Assembly (NCBI RefSeq): GCF_900114775.1 | Contig: NZ_FOUE01000003.1 | Coordinates: 577,019-641,018 of the forward strand | Source: Marinobacter zhejiangensis | Lineage (GTDB): Bacteria > Pseudomonadota > Gammaproteobacteria > Pseudomonadales > Oleiphilaceae | Length of the DNA stretch: 64,000 bases | Reading direction: 5' to 3' | Shown here: positions 17,676 to 26,059 of the stretch, in pieces | Layout: each line of letters starts with the position of its first letter | Numbering within the stretch: the first letter of the stretch is position 1 | Made by a program: the position numbers and the translations under genes | Notes under the pieces: generated by a model | Told to the model about the DNA's origin: nothing | Databases searched by the model: none | The model's input: only the letters and a program-made list of their open reading frames with translations

Positions 17676-18422
17676 ATGAAGAAGAACGATCAAAAACCTG
17701 TATCAAAGGTAGCTGTGGTCATCGGTGCTGGCGATTCGACGGGTGGTGCAATCGCAAGGCGGTTCGCTCGAGAAGGGTATACGGTTGTTGCAACACGACG
17801 TCATGAGGATGCGCTAAACCCACTTGTTCAGGAAATTGAGGCAAGTGGGGGCTCGGCAGTCGGGTTTGGTTGCGACGCTCGTGACGAAGCAGCCATGGGA
17901 GCACTGTTTTCAACGATTGAAAACGAGATCGGGGAAATCAGCGTGGTTGTATTCAATATCGGCGCAAACGTGCGCTTTTCGATAATTGAAACCACGGCCC
18001 GTGTTTACCGCAAGGTATGGGAAATGGCAGCGTTCGCGGGATTTCTTGCCGGCCGAGAGGCAGCCCGGGTCATGGTCCCGAGGGGCCGAGGAACCGTCAT
18101 TTTCACAGGTGCAACGGCGTCGCTCCGTGGCGGGTCGGGTTTCTCCGCATTTTCCGGTGCCAAGTTTGCCCTTAGGGCCTTAGCCCAGAGTATGGCCAGG
18201 GAGCTGGGCCCCAAAGGTATCCATGTGGCCCATGCGGTTATTGATGGTGCGATAGATACGGCATTTATCCGTGACAGCTTCCCTGAACGATATGCTTTGA
18301 AAGAGCAGGGCGGGATTCTTAACCCTGAGCATATTGCAGAGCAGTATTGGCAGCTTCACCAGCAGTCCATGGACAGTTGGACGCACGAACTGGATCTGCG
18401 GCCATGGATGGAAACCTTTTGA
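17676..18422 (+). CDS. Short-chain dehydrogenase/reductase-like protein lacking the catalytic tyrosine
   Basis: A 248-residue Rossmann-fold protein. The nucleotide-binding loop is GAGDSTGG (17-24) and the NxGA motif is NIGA (94-97). The usual YxxxK is FSGAK, so Phe159 replaces the catalytic Tyr while Lys163 stays. The surrounding block (TGATASLRGGSGFSAFSGAKFALRAL) is characteristic of an SDR subgroup in which Phe is normal, so this is unlikely to be a random mutation. Either the enzyme works by another mechanism or it is a binding protein. It opens the HxlR-controlled operon; the isomerase-like gene follows after 10 bases. Confidence 0.88.
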   Translation: MKKNDQKPVSKVAVVIGAGDSTGGAIARRFAREGYTVVATRRHEDALNPLVQEIEASGGSAVGFGCDARDEAAMGALFSTIENEIGEISVVVFNIGANVRFSIIETTARVYRKVWEMAAFAGFLAGREAARVMVPRGRGTVIFTGATASLRGGSGFSAFSGAKFALRALAQSMARELGPKGIHVAHAVIDGAIDTAFIRDSFPERYALKEQGGILNPEHIAEQYWQLHQQSMDSWTHELDLRPWMETF

Positions 18423-18432
18423 GGAGAGTGTC

Positions 18433-19023
18433 ATGGCAAAGACGATAGATTTTTACTTTGATGTAGGAAGCCCAGCGAGCTACCTGGCATGGACACAGCT
18501 GGCCAACCTAACCGACGCAACGGGAGCCGAAATCTCCTGGAAGCCAATGTTATTGGGCGGTGTGTTCAAGGCAACCGGGAATAGCTCCCCGGCAGTGATT
18601 CCCACGAAATCCAGGTACAACCGTATGGATATGTACCGTTTCGCCTCACACTACAACGTGCCTTTCAACTTCAATCCCTACTTTCCTGTCAACACCTTGT
18701 ACCTGATGCGGGGAGTGGTCGCCTATCTTGGAACTGCTCAATTTGACCGCTATCTGGAGGCCATTTTCAACGGAATGTGGGTGGAGGAAAGGAACCTCGG
18801 CGATAGTAAGGTTGTTGCAGAAGTGCTTGCCAATGCAGGCTTCGACCCTAATGACACTCTTGCCCAATGTGAAGATCCGGCAGTCAAGGCGCGCCTGAAG
18901 CAGTTGACGGAAGAGGCTGTTGAGCTAGGCGTGTTTGGTGCTCCGACGTTTTTTGTCGGGGATGAAATGTTTTTTGGGCAGGACCGCCTGGAGCAGTTGA
19001 AAAGGTATCTGCTCTCGAACTGA
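18433..19023 (+). CDS. 2-hydroxychromene-2-carboxylate isomerase family protein (DsbA/GST-kappa fold)
   Basis: A 196-residue thioredoxin-fold protein of the HCCA isomerase/GST kappa family: FYFDVGSPASYLAW at the start with Ser13 in the catalytic glutathione-contacting position, WKPMLLGGVFKATG, and the C-terminal VFGAPTFFVGDEMFFGQDRL. The founding member acts in naphthalene breakdown; most relatives have unknown substrates. The ATG at 18433 has a GAGGAGAG site. No aromatic dioxygenase genes are nearby, so naphthalene degradation is not implied. Confidence 0.9.
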   Translation: MAKTIDFYFDVGSPASYLAWTQLANLTDATGAEISWKPMLLGGVFKATGNSSPAVIPTKSRYNRMDMYRFASHYNVPFNFNPYFPVNTLYLMRGVVAYLGTAQFDRYLEAIFNGMWVEERNLGDSKVVAEVLANAGFDPNDTLAQCEDPAVKARLKQLTEEAVELGVFGAPTFFVGDEMFFGQDRLEQLKRYLLSN

Positions 19024-19061
19024 ACGCTTAACCAATGCACTTGTGTTATGAAGGCTCAACT

Positions 19062-19883
19062 ATGAATCAGAAAACTGCTCTCCACGCATTTGATCAAGCC
19101 GTGGCGCTGGAGTCCGTCGGGACTGACACCTTTTGTGGGCGCTCCCCTGAAGCTTACGCCAATATGGTGGGCCCTTACGGCGGGATTATTGCTGCTACGT
19201 TATTGAATGCGGCTCTTCAGCATGACGAGCGCCAGGGAGACCCCATATCCATGACGGTCAACTTCGCCGGCCCGGTGACTGACGGGGGCTATCAGGTTGT
19301 TGCCTCGGCTCGACGAACCAATCGCTCCACCCAGCACTGGTTTATTGAACTTTCCCAGCAAGGTGTTGTGGCAGCGACTGCGACTGTGTTGCTCGCAGTA
19401 CGTCGGGATACGTGGGGTGACACTGAAGTATCCATGCCCCATGTCCCTCCTTTCGAATCTATTGACCGACTCGATATTGGACGGTACCTGACCTGGGTTA
19501 AGAACTATGATTTCAGAGTGGTGCAAGGGCATTTCGACCCCGGTGGGGCTATTGAGGACACCGGTGACTCGTTGACGAGACTCTGGGTTAAGGACCTGCC
19601 GCGACGGCCGCTGGATTATCTTTCTCTAATGGCAATCAGCGATTGCTTTTTTCCAAGAATATTTGTTCGTAAGCAACAACGAATGCCGGTTGGCACGGTA
19701 TCACTGACCACATATTTTCATGCTGATAGGGACAGTCTTGCCCGACAGGGCGACCGGCCACTATTGGCTGAGGCCCATGCTCAAAGGTATAGCCAGGGGT
19801 ACTTTGACCACACAGGAAAGCTGTGGGGGGAAGATGGAGAGTTGCTCGCCACGACTCACCAAATGGTTTATTTCAAAGACTGA
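19062..19883 (+). CDS. Acyl-CoA thioesterase family protein (double hot-dog)
   Basis: A 273-residue TesB/4HBT_3-type thioesterase. Helical hot-dog marks: GPYGGIIAATLLNAALQ in the first half, FAGPVTDGGYQVVASARRTNRSTQHW, and YLSLMAISDCFFPRIF with TVSLTTYFHAD in the second. It hydrolyses an acyl-CoA, substrate unknown. The ATG at 19062 is preceded by AAGG. It follows the isomerase-like gene after 38 bases and is probably in the same operon. It converges on the TetR gene. Confidence 0.85.
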   Translation: MNQKTALHAFDQAVALESVGTDTFCGRSPEAYANMVGPYGGIIAATLLNAALQHDERQGDPISMTVNFAGPVTDGGYQVVASARRTNRSTQHWFIELSQQGVVAATATVLLAVRRDTWGDTEVSMPHVPPFESIDRLDIGRYLTWVKNYDFRVVQGHFDPGGAIEDTGDSLTRLWVKDLPRRPLDYLSLMAISDCFFPRIFVRKQQRMPVGTVSLTTYFHADRDSLARQGDRPLLAEAHAQRYSQGYFDHTGKLWGEDGELLATTHQMVYFKD

Positions 19884-19896
19884 GAGTTCTGTCCCG

Positions 19897-20511
19897 TCAG
19901 CCCTGAAGTGAGCGCCAGGCAGCGGCTGCAAGTTGCTCACGGAAGTCGCTTGGCGAGGTCTGAACCCTTCCGGAGAGCCAAGCCCTGCAGTAGTTTTCCG
20001 AAGCCCCGATGATCAGGGACGGCAGCAACTCGAAAGGCGCAGAAATCTTGACGCCGGAGGTATCTACGGCCCCGAGCTTCTCCTTCAGCCCCTTTAGCTG
20101 CCTGGCGTTTCGTTCCGCCAGGGCATGTCGGTGGGGGCCTTTTGCGACTGAGGCGCGAGCCTGAAACTGGAATCTTGCCCATTCCGGATTCTGTACGACC
20201 CAGTCGACGTAGCTGATCACGAGAGCAGAGACGAAGGCCTCCAGGCTTCTAGCCTTGTCCAGATAATGCTCGAAGAACTCGTGCTGATCATCCAGCACTG
20301 TGAAAAAGAGCGCGCCAAGAATCCCCTCCTTATTACCGAAATGATGGTAAATCGCGCCAACACTCGCTTCACAGCGGGCTCTGATTGAATCAATGGTGGT
20401 GGCTTCGATCCCTGTTTCGTTAAAGCAGGCCAAGGCCTGCTCGAGTATTTCGCGCTTTAAACCCGCCCTACGACCTGGAAAGCGTCTTTCCAGGATACTG
20501 AGTTCATTCAT
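19897..20511 (-). CDS. TetR-family transcriptional regulator
   Basis: A 204-residue regulator with an N-terminal HTH (LKREILEQALACFNETGIEATTIDSIRARCEASVG then AIYHHFGNKEGI). The C-terminal ligand domain is all helical. I chose the ATG at 20511 (MNELSILERR); upstream in-frame codons run into the operator region. It is divergent from the hot-dog protein gene at 20671, with a strong palindrome between them. Neighbouring thioesterases suggest the ligand may be an acyl-CoA, which is inference. Confidence 0.9.
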   Translation of the reverse strand: MNELSILERRFPGRRAGLKREILEQALACFNETGIEATTIDSIRARCEASVGAIYHHFGNKEGILGALFFTVLDDQHEFFEHYLDKARSLEAFVSALVISYVDWVVQNPEWARFQFQARASVAKGPHRHALAERNARQLKGLKEKLGAVDTSGVKISAPFELLPSLIIGASENYCRAWLSGRVQTSPSDFREQLAAAAWRSLQG

Positions 20512-20583
20512 AAGTTCTTCGCCACCTGAGTTGGCTAACTGGAGCCCTGTTGAGGATGTGCATTCTAACGCTTGACGCGAACG

Positions 20584-20630
20584 CACTAAACAGAATAATG
20601 TTCTCTAACAGAATAATACTCTGTTTAGTG
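20584..20630. promoter_or_regulatory. TetR-type operator between divergent genes
   Basis: A perfect 11-bp inverted repeat, CACTAAACAGA (20584-20594) and TCTGTTTAGTG (20620-20630), spans the intergenic region. Inside it, ACAGAATAAT occurs twice (20590-20599 and 20608-20617), giving two overlapping half-palindromes (AGAA-N5-TTCT and ACAGA-N7-TCTGT). Such nested sites are typical for TetR dimers bound in pairs. It probably controls both divergent genes. Confidence 0.75.
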
Positions 20631-20670
20631 TGTTTAATAACCAATGATCAGGAACAATGGAGAGATCCCT

Positions 20671-21111
20671 ATGAGTCAAGCCCTTGCCGCATTCAATGCC
20701 TTTGGAGCTGAAAACTTCTCGAACATGGTGTGCCAGCAGGCGCCGTACTTCAGCACCATCAGTCCGGAATTGACCGAACTTAAACCTGGCTTGGCCGAAG
20801 CCCGCGTTCCTTTCAGGAAGGAAATAACCAATCACCTGGGGACCGTTCACGCCATTGCGATGTGTAACGTCGCCGAACTGGTAGCTGGGTTGATGACCGA
20901 TGCCTCTATTCCCAGTGATGGAAAATGGATTCCCCAGGCGATGACGGTTAACTACCTGGCGAAAGCAAAGACGGATTTGCGAGCGGTCGCCAATGGCGAT
21001 TCGATTGACTGGGAAACCACAGGTGAAAAGGTCGTGCCTGTTGAGGTCTTTAATACTGAGGGCGATAAGGTGTTTACTGCGCAAATCACCATGAACGTGA
21101 AGGTTGGCTGA
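20671..21111 (+). CDS. Hot-dog fold thioesterase-like protein (DUF4442)
   Basis: A 146-residue single hot-dog domain protein. NHLGTVHAIAMCNVAELVAGLM resembles the DUF4442/PaaI-like group, whose members hydrolyse or bind acyl-CoAs. A GGAGAG site precedes the ATG at 20671. It is controlled from the TetR-type operator directly upstream. The substrate cannot be read from the sequence. Confidence 0.85.
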   Translation: MSQALAAFNAFGAENFSNMVCQQAPYFSTISPELTELKPGLAEARVPFRKEITNHLGTVHAIAMCNVAELVAGLMTDASIPSDGKWIPQAMTVNYLAKAKTDLRAVANGDSIDWETTGEKVVPVEVFNTEGDKVFTAQITMNVKVG

Positions 21112-21362
21112 ATGCGCTGAGCGCTAACAATGTCGTGATAAAAGTGGGGCGACTTTTACACACTGTTTTAGCGCGACCGTCGATTGCTTGGCGCCCTTGA
21201 ACATGATCCTCAGGAGTCGATGCAGAACTGCAGTTCCTGCTGTAGGCATGAATGTTCAGTGTTGTTCCGGGACACAACGGTTGGAACTCAGCGGGCCAGG
21301 CCCGGTCGATGAAGTTTTCTATAACCGTTGGGTAGTTTTCTATGCGGGACTAGAAGGGGGAA

Positions 21363-21439
21363 TGGTACCCCCGGCAGGACTCGAACCTGCTACCTTCCCC
21401 TTAGGAGGGGGACGCTCTATCCAGATGAGCTACGGAGGC
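21363..21439 (-). tRNA. tRNA-Arg (anticodon CCT)
   Basis: A 77-nt cloverleaf including encoded CCA (complement of 21363-21365). The acceptor stem pairs GCCTCCG with CGGGGGT. The anticodon loop reads CTCCTAA, giving CCT, which decodes AGG. The T arm has GCAGG-TTCGAGT-CCTGC. A promoter lies just upstream on the same strand. Confidence 0.95.
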
Positions 21440-21459
21440 ATTGCGCGATGAAGGCCGGT

Positions 21460-21488
21460 ATAATAGCGGGCCGGGCGCCATCACTCAA
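21460..21488 (-). promoter_or_regulatory. Promoter of tRNA-Arg(CCT)
   Basis: On the minus strand, TTGAGT (21488 to 21483) and TATTAT (21465 to 21460) are separated by 17 bases, ending about 20 bases before the tRNA. It overlaps the region before the glycosyltransferase gene and argues against that gene starting at the ATG at 21448. Confidence 0.7.
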
Positions 21489-21522
21489 GGTGGACCTCCA
21501 ATGCTCGTGGCGGGAGGCCAGT

Positions 21523-22221
21523 TTGTCGGAGTTGTTTAAGGTTAGTGTGGTTATGCCGGTGTGGCGGGAAGAAGCCAGCATTGAGGTCGCATTGACTGCT
21601 TTGCAAGCACTGCGTGAGCAAGGGCATGAAGTGATTGTGGTGGATGGCGGCAGCGACGACAGGACCGTTGCTTTGGCTACGCCGCTGTGTGACCGTTTGG
21701 TGGTCTCAGCGCCGGGGCGGGCACTCCAGATGAACGCGGGGGCGGGTTGTGCCCAAGGGGAGGTGCTGCTGTTTTTGCATGCCGATACCCGCCTGCCACC
21801 TTCTGTCATTCCGCACCTTGAGAAGATTCGTTCTGGCCGACGTGTCTGGGGACGGTTTGACGTTCGGCTAAGTGGCCAGCGCTCCATGTTCCGGGTCATC
21901 TCGGGGTTCATGAACCTTCGTTCTCGGTTGACTGGAATTGCAACGGGAGACCAGGCCATGTTCGTTCGCCGGGATGTGTTTGAGGCACTGAATGGCTTTG
22001 CCCCCATTGCCCTGATGGAAGACGTTGAGCTTTCCAGTCGCCTACGGCTGGTTTCCCGACCTTACTGTGCCCCAGATCCGGTGATTACCGACAGCCGGCG
22101 CTGGGAGCAGCATGGCACCTGGCGTACTATTTTTCTGATGTGGCGTCTGCGCTGGCGCTATTGGCGGGGAGAATCCCCAGACTCCCTCGCGAAGGCATAC
22201 CGTTCCGATGTCCGAAACTAA
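21523..22221 (+). CDS. Family 2 glycosyltransferase (TIGR04283 type)
   Basis: A 232-residue GT-A glycosyltransferase: VSVVMPVWREEASIEVAL at the start, VVDGGSDDRT, NAGAGCAQGEVLLFLHADTRLP with the metal-binding HADT, and ATGDQAMFVRRDVFE. I prefer the TTG at 21523 because GGAGG stands five bases upstream; an in-frame ATG at 21448 lies against the tRNA promoter and adds a tail the family lacks. It overlaps the next gene by 14 bases. The family name mentions arsenosugar synthesis, which is not shown for most members. Confidence 0.83.
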   Translation: MSELFKVSVVMPVWREEASIEVALTALQALREQGHEVIVVDGGSDDRTVALATPLCDRLVVSAPGRALQMNAGAGCAQGEVLLFLHADTRLPPSVIPHLEKIRSGRRVWGRFDVRLSGQRSMFRVISGFMNLRSRLTGIATGDQAMFVRRDVFEALNGFAPIALMEDVELSSRLRLVSRPYCAPDPVITDSRRWEQHGTWRTIFLMWRLRWRYWRGESPDSLAKAYRSDVRN

Positions 22222-22858
22222 TCCTTTCCAGAAATCGCCCGTTTTAATCATTCAATTTGCCAAGTGGCCCCAGGCGGGCAGGGTCAAGACCCGGCTGGTT
22301 CCTGCGCTCGGGGAACAGGGGGCGATGGAGGCCCATATCTGTTTGAGTCTTCAGGTTCTCGACAATCTGTCCAAGTCTGGGTACCCGCTCCAGTTGTGGT
22401 GGGATCGCCCACTGGACCAGCCACCAATCGAAGCGCAGTCTTTATTAGCGAAACTGTCGCTGGTCGGTGCCGAGCAGTGTTTCCAGTCTGGCGAAAACCT
22501 TGGCGAGCGTATGTCCCGGGCTTTGGCGGAGGGGCTGACCCAGTACCCGCGAGTGATCATTGTGGGTAGCGACTGCCCGTCGGTGAACGCGGGGTATATC
22601 GATGAAGCCCTTCTGGCGTTGGAGCAAAACGACGTTGTGCTGGGCCCATCGGATGACGGGGGCTATGTCTTGATTGGGACAAGGAAAGTTGTGCCTGATA
22701 TGCTCGCCAACATCCAGTGGGGGACAGACCGTGCCTTGGCAGAAACCGTTGAGCGGCTAACCGAAAACAAGTTAACGGTGGCTCTGTTGGAAACCCGGTG
22801 GGACGTGGATGAGCCCGACGACTGGCAACGTTTCTTGCGCGAGTCGCCGGGCTTCTGA
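22208..22858 (+). CDS. TIGR04282-type glycosyl/nucleotidyltransferase (DUF2064)
   Basis: A 216-residue GT-A fold protein: IIQFAKWPQAGRVKTRLVPALG at the start, VIIVGSDCPSVN with Asp, and DVVLGPSDDGGYVLIG. It is nearly always paired with the TIGR04283 glycosyltransferase, as here, with a 14-base overlap. The pair probably acts on one substrate, but the product is unknown. Confidence 0.85.
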   Translation: MSETNPFQKSPVLIIQFAKWPQAGRVKTRLVPALGEQGAMEAHICLSLQVLDNLSKSGYPLQLWWDRPLDQPPIEAQSLLAKLSLVGAEQCFQSGENLGERMSRALAEGLTQYPRVIIVGSDCPSVNAGYIDEALLALEQNDVVLGPSDDGGYVLIGTRKVVPDMLANIQWGTDRALAETVERLTENKLTVALLETRWDVDEPDDWQRFLRESPGF

Positions 22859-22880
22859 AGTTGGAAAGCGGGGCCGGGCG

Positions 22881-25736
22881 TTAGCCCTTCGGTACCCGTT
22901 GCTGCCCGGTCAGGGTGGAGGTGATGGGCGTATTGTCCTGGGCCTCTCGTGAGGTGGTCGCCCGGAGAGCCCGCTGACGCTGTTCCAGAACGGCGCGGTA
23001 GGTTGCCATCAGTGTCTGATGGCTGACCTCGCCAATGGCGTCCACCAACTGCTCCCGGGTATCAAAGTGTGTGTTAGCCCGGTCGATTTCCTGCCAGTAG
23101 CGGTTGGAGGCATCCCCCAGCTTGCGGTCCTGATCCAGCAAGGTGCTGATGACGGCGAGCTTCTCCCGGTTCAGTGTTTCAGTATCCATCTCTCCTAGCA
23201 GGGCCTCAAAGGCGCTGGTGAACTCCCGTACTGCCTGGTCAATGTCGTCAGCGCTGGCTTCCGGTGATTGTACCACCAGTCCCAGGGCAGGGGTGTCCAG
23301 CATTTCGAAGGAGGTGGCGTAGACAATGTAGCCCAGCTGGCGCTGTGTCCGGATCTCTTCGTAGAAAGGCCCGCTGATGATTTGACCCAGCAAACGGAAC
23401 CGCGCTCGTTCCGGGTAACCGGTATTGTTGCCCTGAAGGTAGAGGGTATAGCCCGTGTCCGGGTGCTGGACTTCCAGGCTCACATCGGTTTCACCATCCG
23501 GCAACCGGCGAACGCCACTGCGGGGAACGGAAACTGGCTGGTTGTCGGTGAGCAGCAATGCCTGGACCTGACGGGTAATGTTGAGGGCAGAGGCTTCGGT
23601 CAGGTTGCCGTGGGTCAGCATGACCGGGTCCAGTTGGGTGACAAATTGATCAGCAAACGCCTGCAAATCGCTGAAGGTGATCGCTTCCGCTTCTGCCAGC
23701 CGCGCCTGCACGGACCAGGCCCCTTCGAGCAGCATTGTCTGGACGAACTCACTGGTTTGTTCAACAGGCCGTGCCTGGGCCTTATTGCGGAGGTCATCCA
23801 GCAGGTTGCGACGGGCAATCTGGAATCGCTGTTCGGTCAGGGTCGGATGAGCCACCTGGACCAGGATTCGGGTCAGCAGGCTGTGGAGCTTATCGCTGTA
23901 TCCGCCAACTCGAATGGTGATGCCGCGAAGGTGGGGGTAAACGCTGTAGTCCAGCCCTGCAAGCCGTGCCGGATAAGCCCAGGCGTTGAGGCTGCTGTTG
24001 ATGGCATCGACGTAGAGGTTGGTCAGCACCGAATTGCGTGCAGAGGCACGGGCAATAGGGGAGCGAAGGCTCAGGTAGATGTTGGCCTTCGGTGTCTCAA
24101 ACCGGGTGTCCCTGGCGTACCAGAGTGGGAAGTTTCCGGAAGAGGTCAGTGCTTCCGGTTTCATCATGGTAGCACCGGTGACCAGACTGAGGTCTTCGGG
24201 GATAAATGGGTTGGGGTCCGGCAGCGCCAACTGACGGCTCAGCGCCACAGGAGCCCGGTCGGACGCCATGTCTGATACTGCCAGAGACTGAATGGTATAG
24301 GCCGTATCATACCAATGAGTTCGCGGCGCAGACTCCTCCAGAGCGTTCTGGGAAAGAACTGAGACCAGCACGTTTTCAGGCGTCAGGTGATTCAGAACCG
24401 CTTTGTAGCCCTCAGGGTCATACTGCGCCATCATCCAGGGTGCCCTCAGCACATCCTCGGGAGCAACTTCCGCGAGTTGCATGGACAGCCCGGTTACTTC
24501 ATGAATGGGGTCCTGGCGTTCTTTGAAGCGAAAGCCAATCTCCGCCAGCTGTTTCATTTCCTCAAAGCGGGCCTCGCTGATGCCCTGTTCTCGGACCCTG
24601 TTGATGTAGGCAAAGGTCAGGCTGAGGATCTCGTCCTGATGGGACATGCCTTCAGGCGTCAGGTCCATACCAAGTTCCAGGGTCGCCTCAATGCCAGTAT
24701 CTGTGCCCGCACCAGCGGACAGGCTTTCCACCCAGCCGCGATTTTTCAGCACATCCAGCAAGCTGCCGGGGCCTTCGTGGCCGAGCAGGTTGGCCACATA
24801 GCTGGCGGGCTTGGTGCGGTAATGGTCACGTTGCGAAGGGATGGGGAACGACAGGGTCAGATTACGGATGTCGCGCAGGGCCTCCACTTCAAGCTTTGCC
24901 GGTAGCTGCTCTGGCTCGAACAATGGCTGGTCGTGGCTGATCGCAGTCAGGCCCCGGTTTTCGATAGCGCTGAAACGGGGGCGCACCATGGCTTCAAGCT
25001 GGTCCAGCGATTGTGGCCCGATCACCACCAGGGTCATCAGGTTGGCTGAATACTGTTGCTGCCAGAATTGCACCAGGTCCGGGCGAAGTGGGCGTTCCTC
25101 GCTGTCTTCCAGTGTGGTCAGGTTACCAACGGCATAGTGGGAGCTCGGATGCGCCGGGTTCAGCGCCTGCTTTCGCGCGGAGTAAAAGCGGCGACCGTCT
25201 TCCTGAATCTTGGCGGTATATTCGGAGTGCACGGCCCGGCGTTCCCGCTCGACCAGGTCAGGGGTGAACAGTGGTTCGGAAAACTGCTGGGCGAACCGGT
25301 CGAGGGCGGCTTCCAGGTGGTCGGCCTGGATGTCAAAGAAATAGTTGGTGTCCTGGAACGCCGTAAAGGCGTTGTGTTCGCCGCCATGGCTCTTGATGAA
25401 CTGCTGGTACTCACCCGGCTCTGGGTATTTCTCGGTGCCTAGAAACAGCATGTGTTCCAGAAAGTGCGCCATGCCCTCCCGCCCAATGGGGTCATTACCG
25501 CTTCCGACCTGCACGTTGAGAGAGGCGGCAGCCTTTTCGGAGTCCGGCGCAGACGCGAGCAGCACTCGCAAGCCATTATCCAGCTCAACAAAGCGGTAAT
25601 CATTGCGGTCATTAGGACTTTTGACCGGGATAACGGAGCCGTTCGCGGAGATGGCCAGGACAAGCAGGCAGAGAAAACTGAGCAGCTGTGCCGCTACCGA
25701 ACGGCCCTCAGGGCGTGGTTTCCGGGTATGACGCAT
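22881..25736 (-). CDS. Exported M16 zinc protease, pitrilysin-like
   Basis: A 951-residue insulinase-type protease. A signal peptide (about 15-33, LLSFLCLLVLAISANGS) places it in the periplasm. The inverted zinc motif HFLEH is at 91-95, with the second Glu in RAVHSEYTAKIQ near 172. The four-domain length matches E. coli pitrilysin (962 residues), and the late block RQLGYIVYATSFEML is the family's substrate-gripping region. It should degrade peptides in the periplasm. The gene for a 99-residue unknown protein lies 23 bases upstream on the same strand. Confidence 0.92.
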   Translation of the reverse strand: MRHTRKPRPEGRSVAAQLLSFLCLLVLAISANGSVIPVKSPNDRNDYRFVELDNGLRVLLASAPDSEKAAASLNVQVGSGNDPIGREGMAHFLEHMLFLGTEKYPEPGEYQQFIKSHGGEHNAFTAFQDTNYFFDIQADHLEAALDRFAQQFSEPLFTPDLVERERRAVHSEYTAKIQEDGRRFYSARKQALNPAHPSSHYAVGNLTTLEDSEERPLRPDLVQFWQQQYSANLMTLVVIGPQSLDQLEAMVRPRFSAIENRGLTAISHDQPLFEPEQLPAKLEVEALRDIRNLTLSFPIPSQRDHYRTKPASYVANLLGHEGPGSLLDVLKNRGWVESLSAGAGTDTGIEATLELGMDLTPEGMSHQDEILSLTFAYINRVREQGISEARFEEMKQLAEIGFRFKERQDPIHEVTGLSMQLAEVAPEDVLRAPWMMAQYDPEGYKAVLNHLTPENVLVSVLSQNALEESAPRTHWYDTAYTIQSLAVSDMASDRAPVALSRQLALPDPNPFIPEDLSLVTGATMMKPEALTSSGNFPLWYARDTRFETPKANIYLSLRSPIARASARNSVLTNLYVDAINSSLNAWAYPARLAGLDYSVYPHLRGITIRVGGYSDKLHSLLTRILVQVAHPTLTEQRFQIARRNLLDDLRNKAQARPVEQTSEFVQTMLLEGAWSVQARLAEAEAITFSDLQAFADQFVTQLDPVMLTHGNLTEASALNITRQVQALLLTDNQPVSVPRSGVRRLPDGETDVSLEVQHPDTGYTLYLQGNNTGYPERARFRLLGQIISGPFYEEIRTQRQLGYIVYATSFEMLDTPALGLVVQSPEASADDIDQAVREFTSAFEALLGEMDTETLNREKLAVISTLLDQDRKLGDASNRYWQEIDRANTHFDTREQLVDAIGEVSHQTLMATYRAVLEQRQRALRATTSREAQDNTPITSTLTGQQRVPKG

Positions 25737-25759
25737 TGTGTGTTCCCGTTACTGGATGG

Positions 25760-26059
25760 TCAGTGGATGATGGCGTTGCGGGTGCTTTCCGGTTGCTGGT
25801 CCAGGGTCTTGCGAGCCAGTTCCGCAGCAGCGCCAGCGTCAAGCTGGCCAGAGGCTATTCGCTCAAGCACCGATGCCATGACCGCAACCGATTGACGATA
25901 CTCCGCAAACTCCGCCTGGAAGGCCGTGTCGATGGCTTGGTAGACCGCCTGGATTTTCTGCTCCCGGCTGGCCTGGTCAGAGGCTGCATCGTTGATGGCC
26001 TTGAGGCAGGCACGGGCTATAGCGATGTAACGTTGGGCATTAGGATCTGACTTGGACAT
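25760..26059 (-). CDS. Hypothetical small helical protein
   Basis: A 99-residue cytoplasmic protein that I do not recognise. It is predicted mostly helical, Ala/Gln-rich, with no signal peptide. Sequence such as YIAIARACLKAINDAASD and FAEYRQSVAVMASVLERIASG suggests a helical bundle. It is the first gene of a likely two-gene unit with the M16 protease. Confidence 0.65.
   Translation of the reverse strand: MSKSDPNAQRYIAIARACLKAINDAASDQASREQKIQAVYQAIDTAFQAEFAEYRQSVAVMASVLERIASGQLDAGAAAELARKTLDQQPESTRNAIIH

Noticed and set aside
21225..21236. Perfect 12-bp palindrome GAACTGCAGTTC between the hot-dog gene and tRNA-Arg
   Set aside because: Single, short, and far from any promoter in the right orientation; may be chance.
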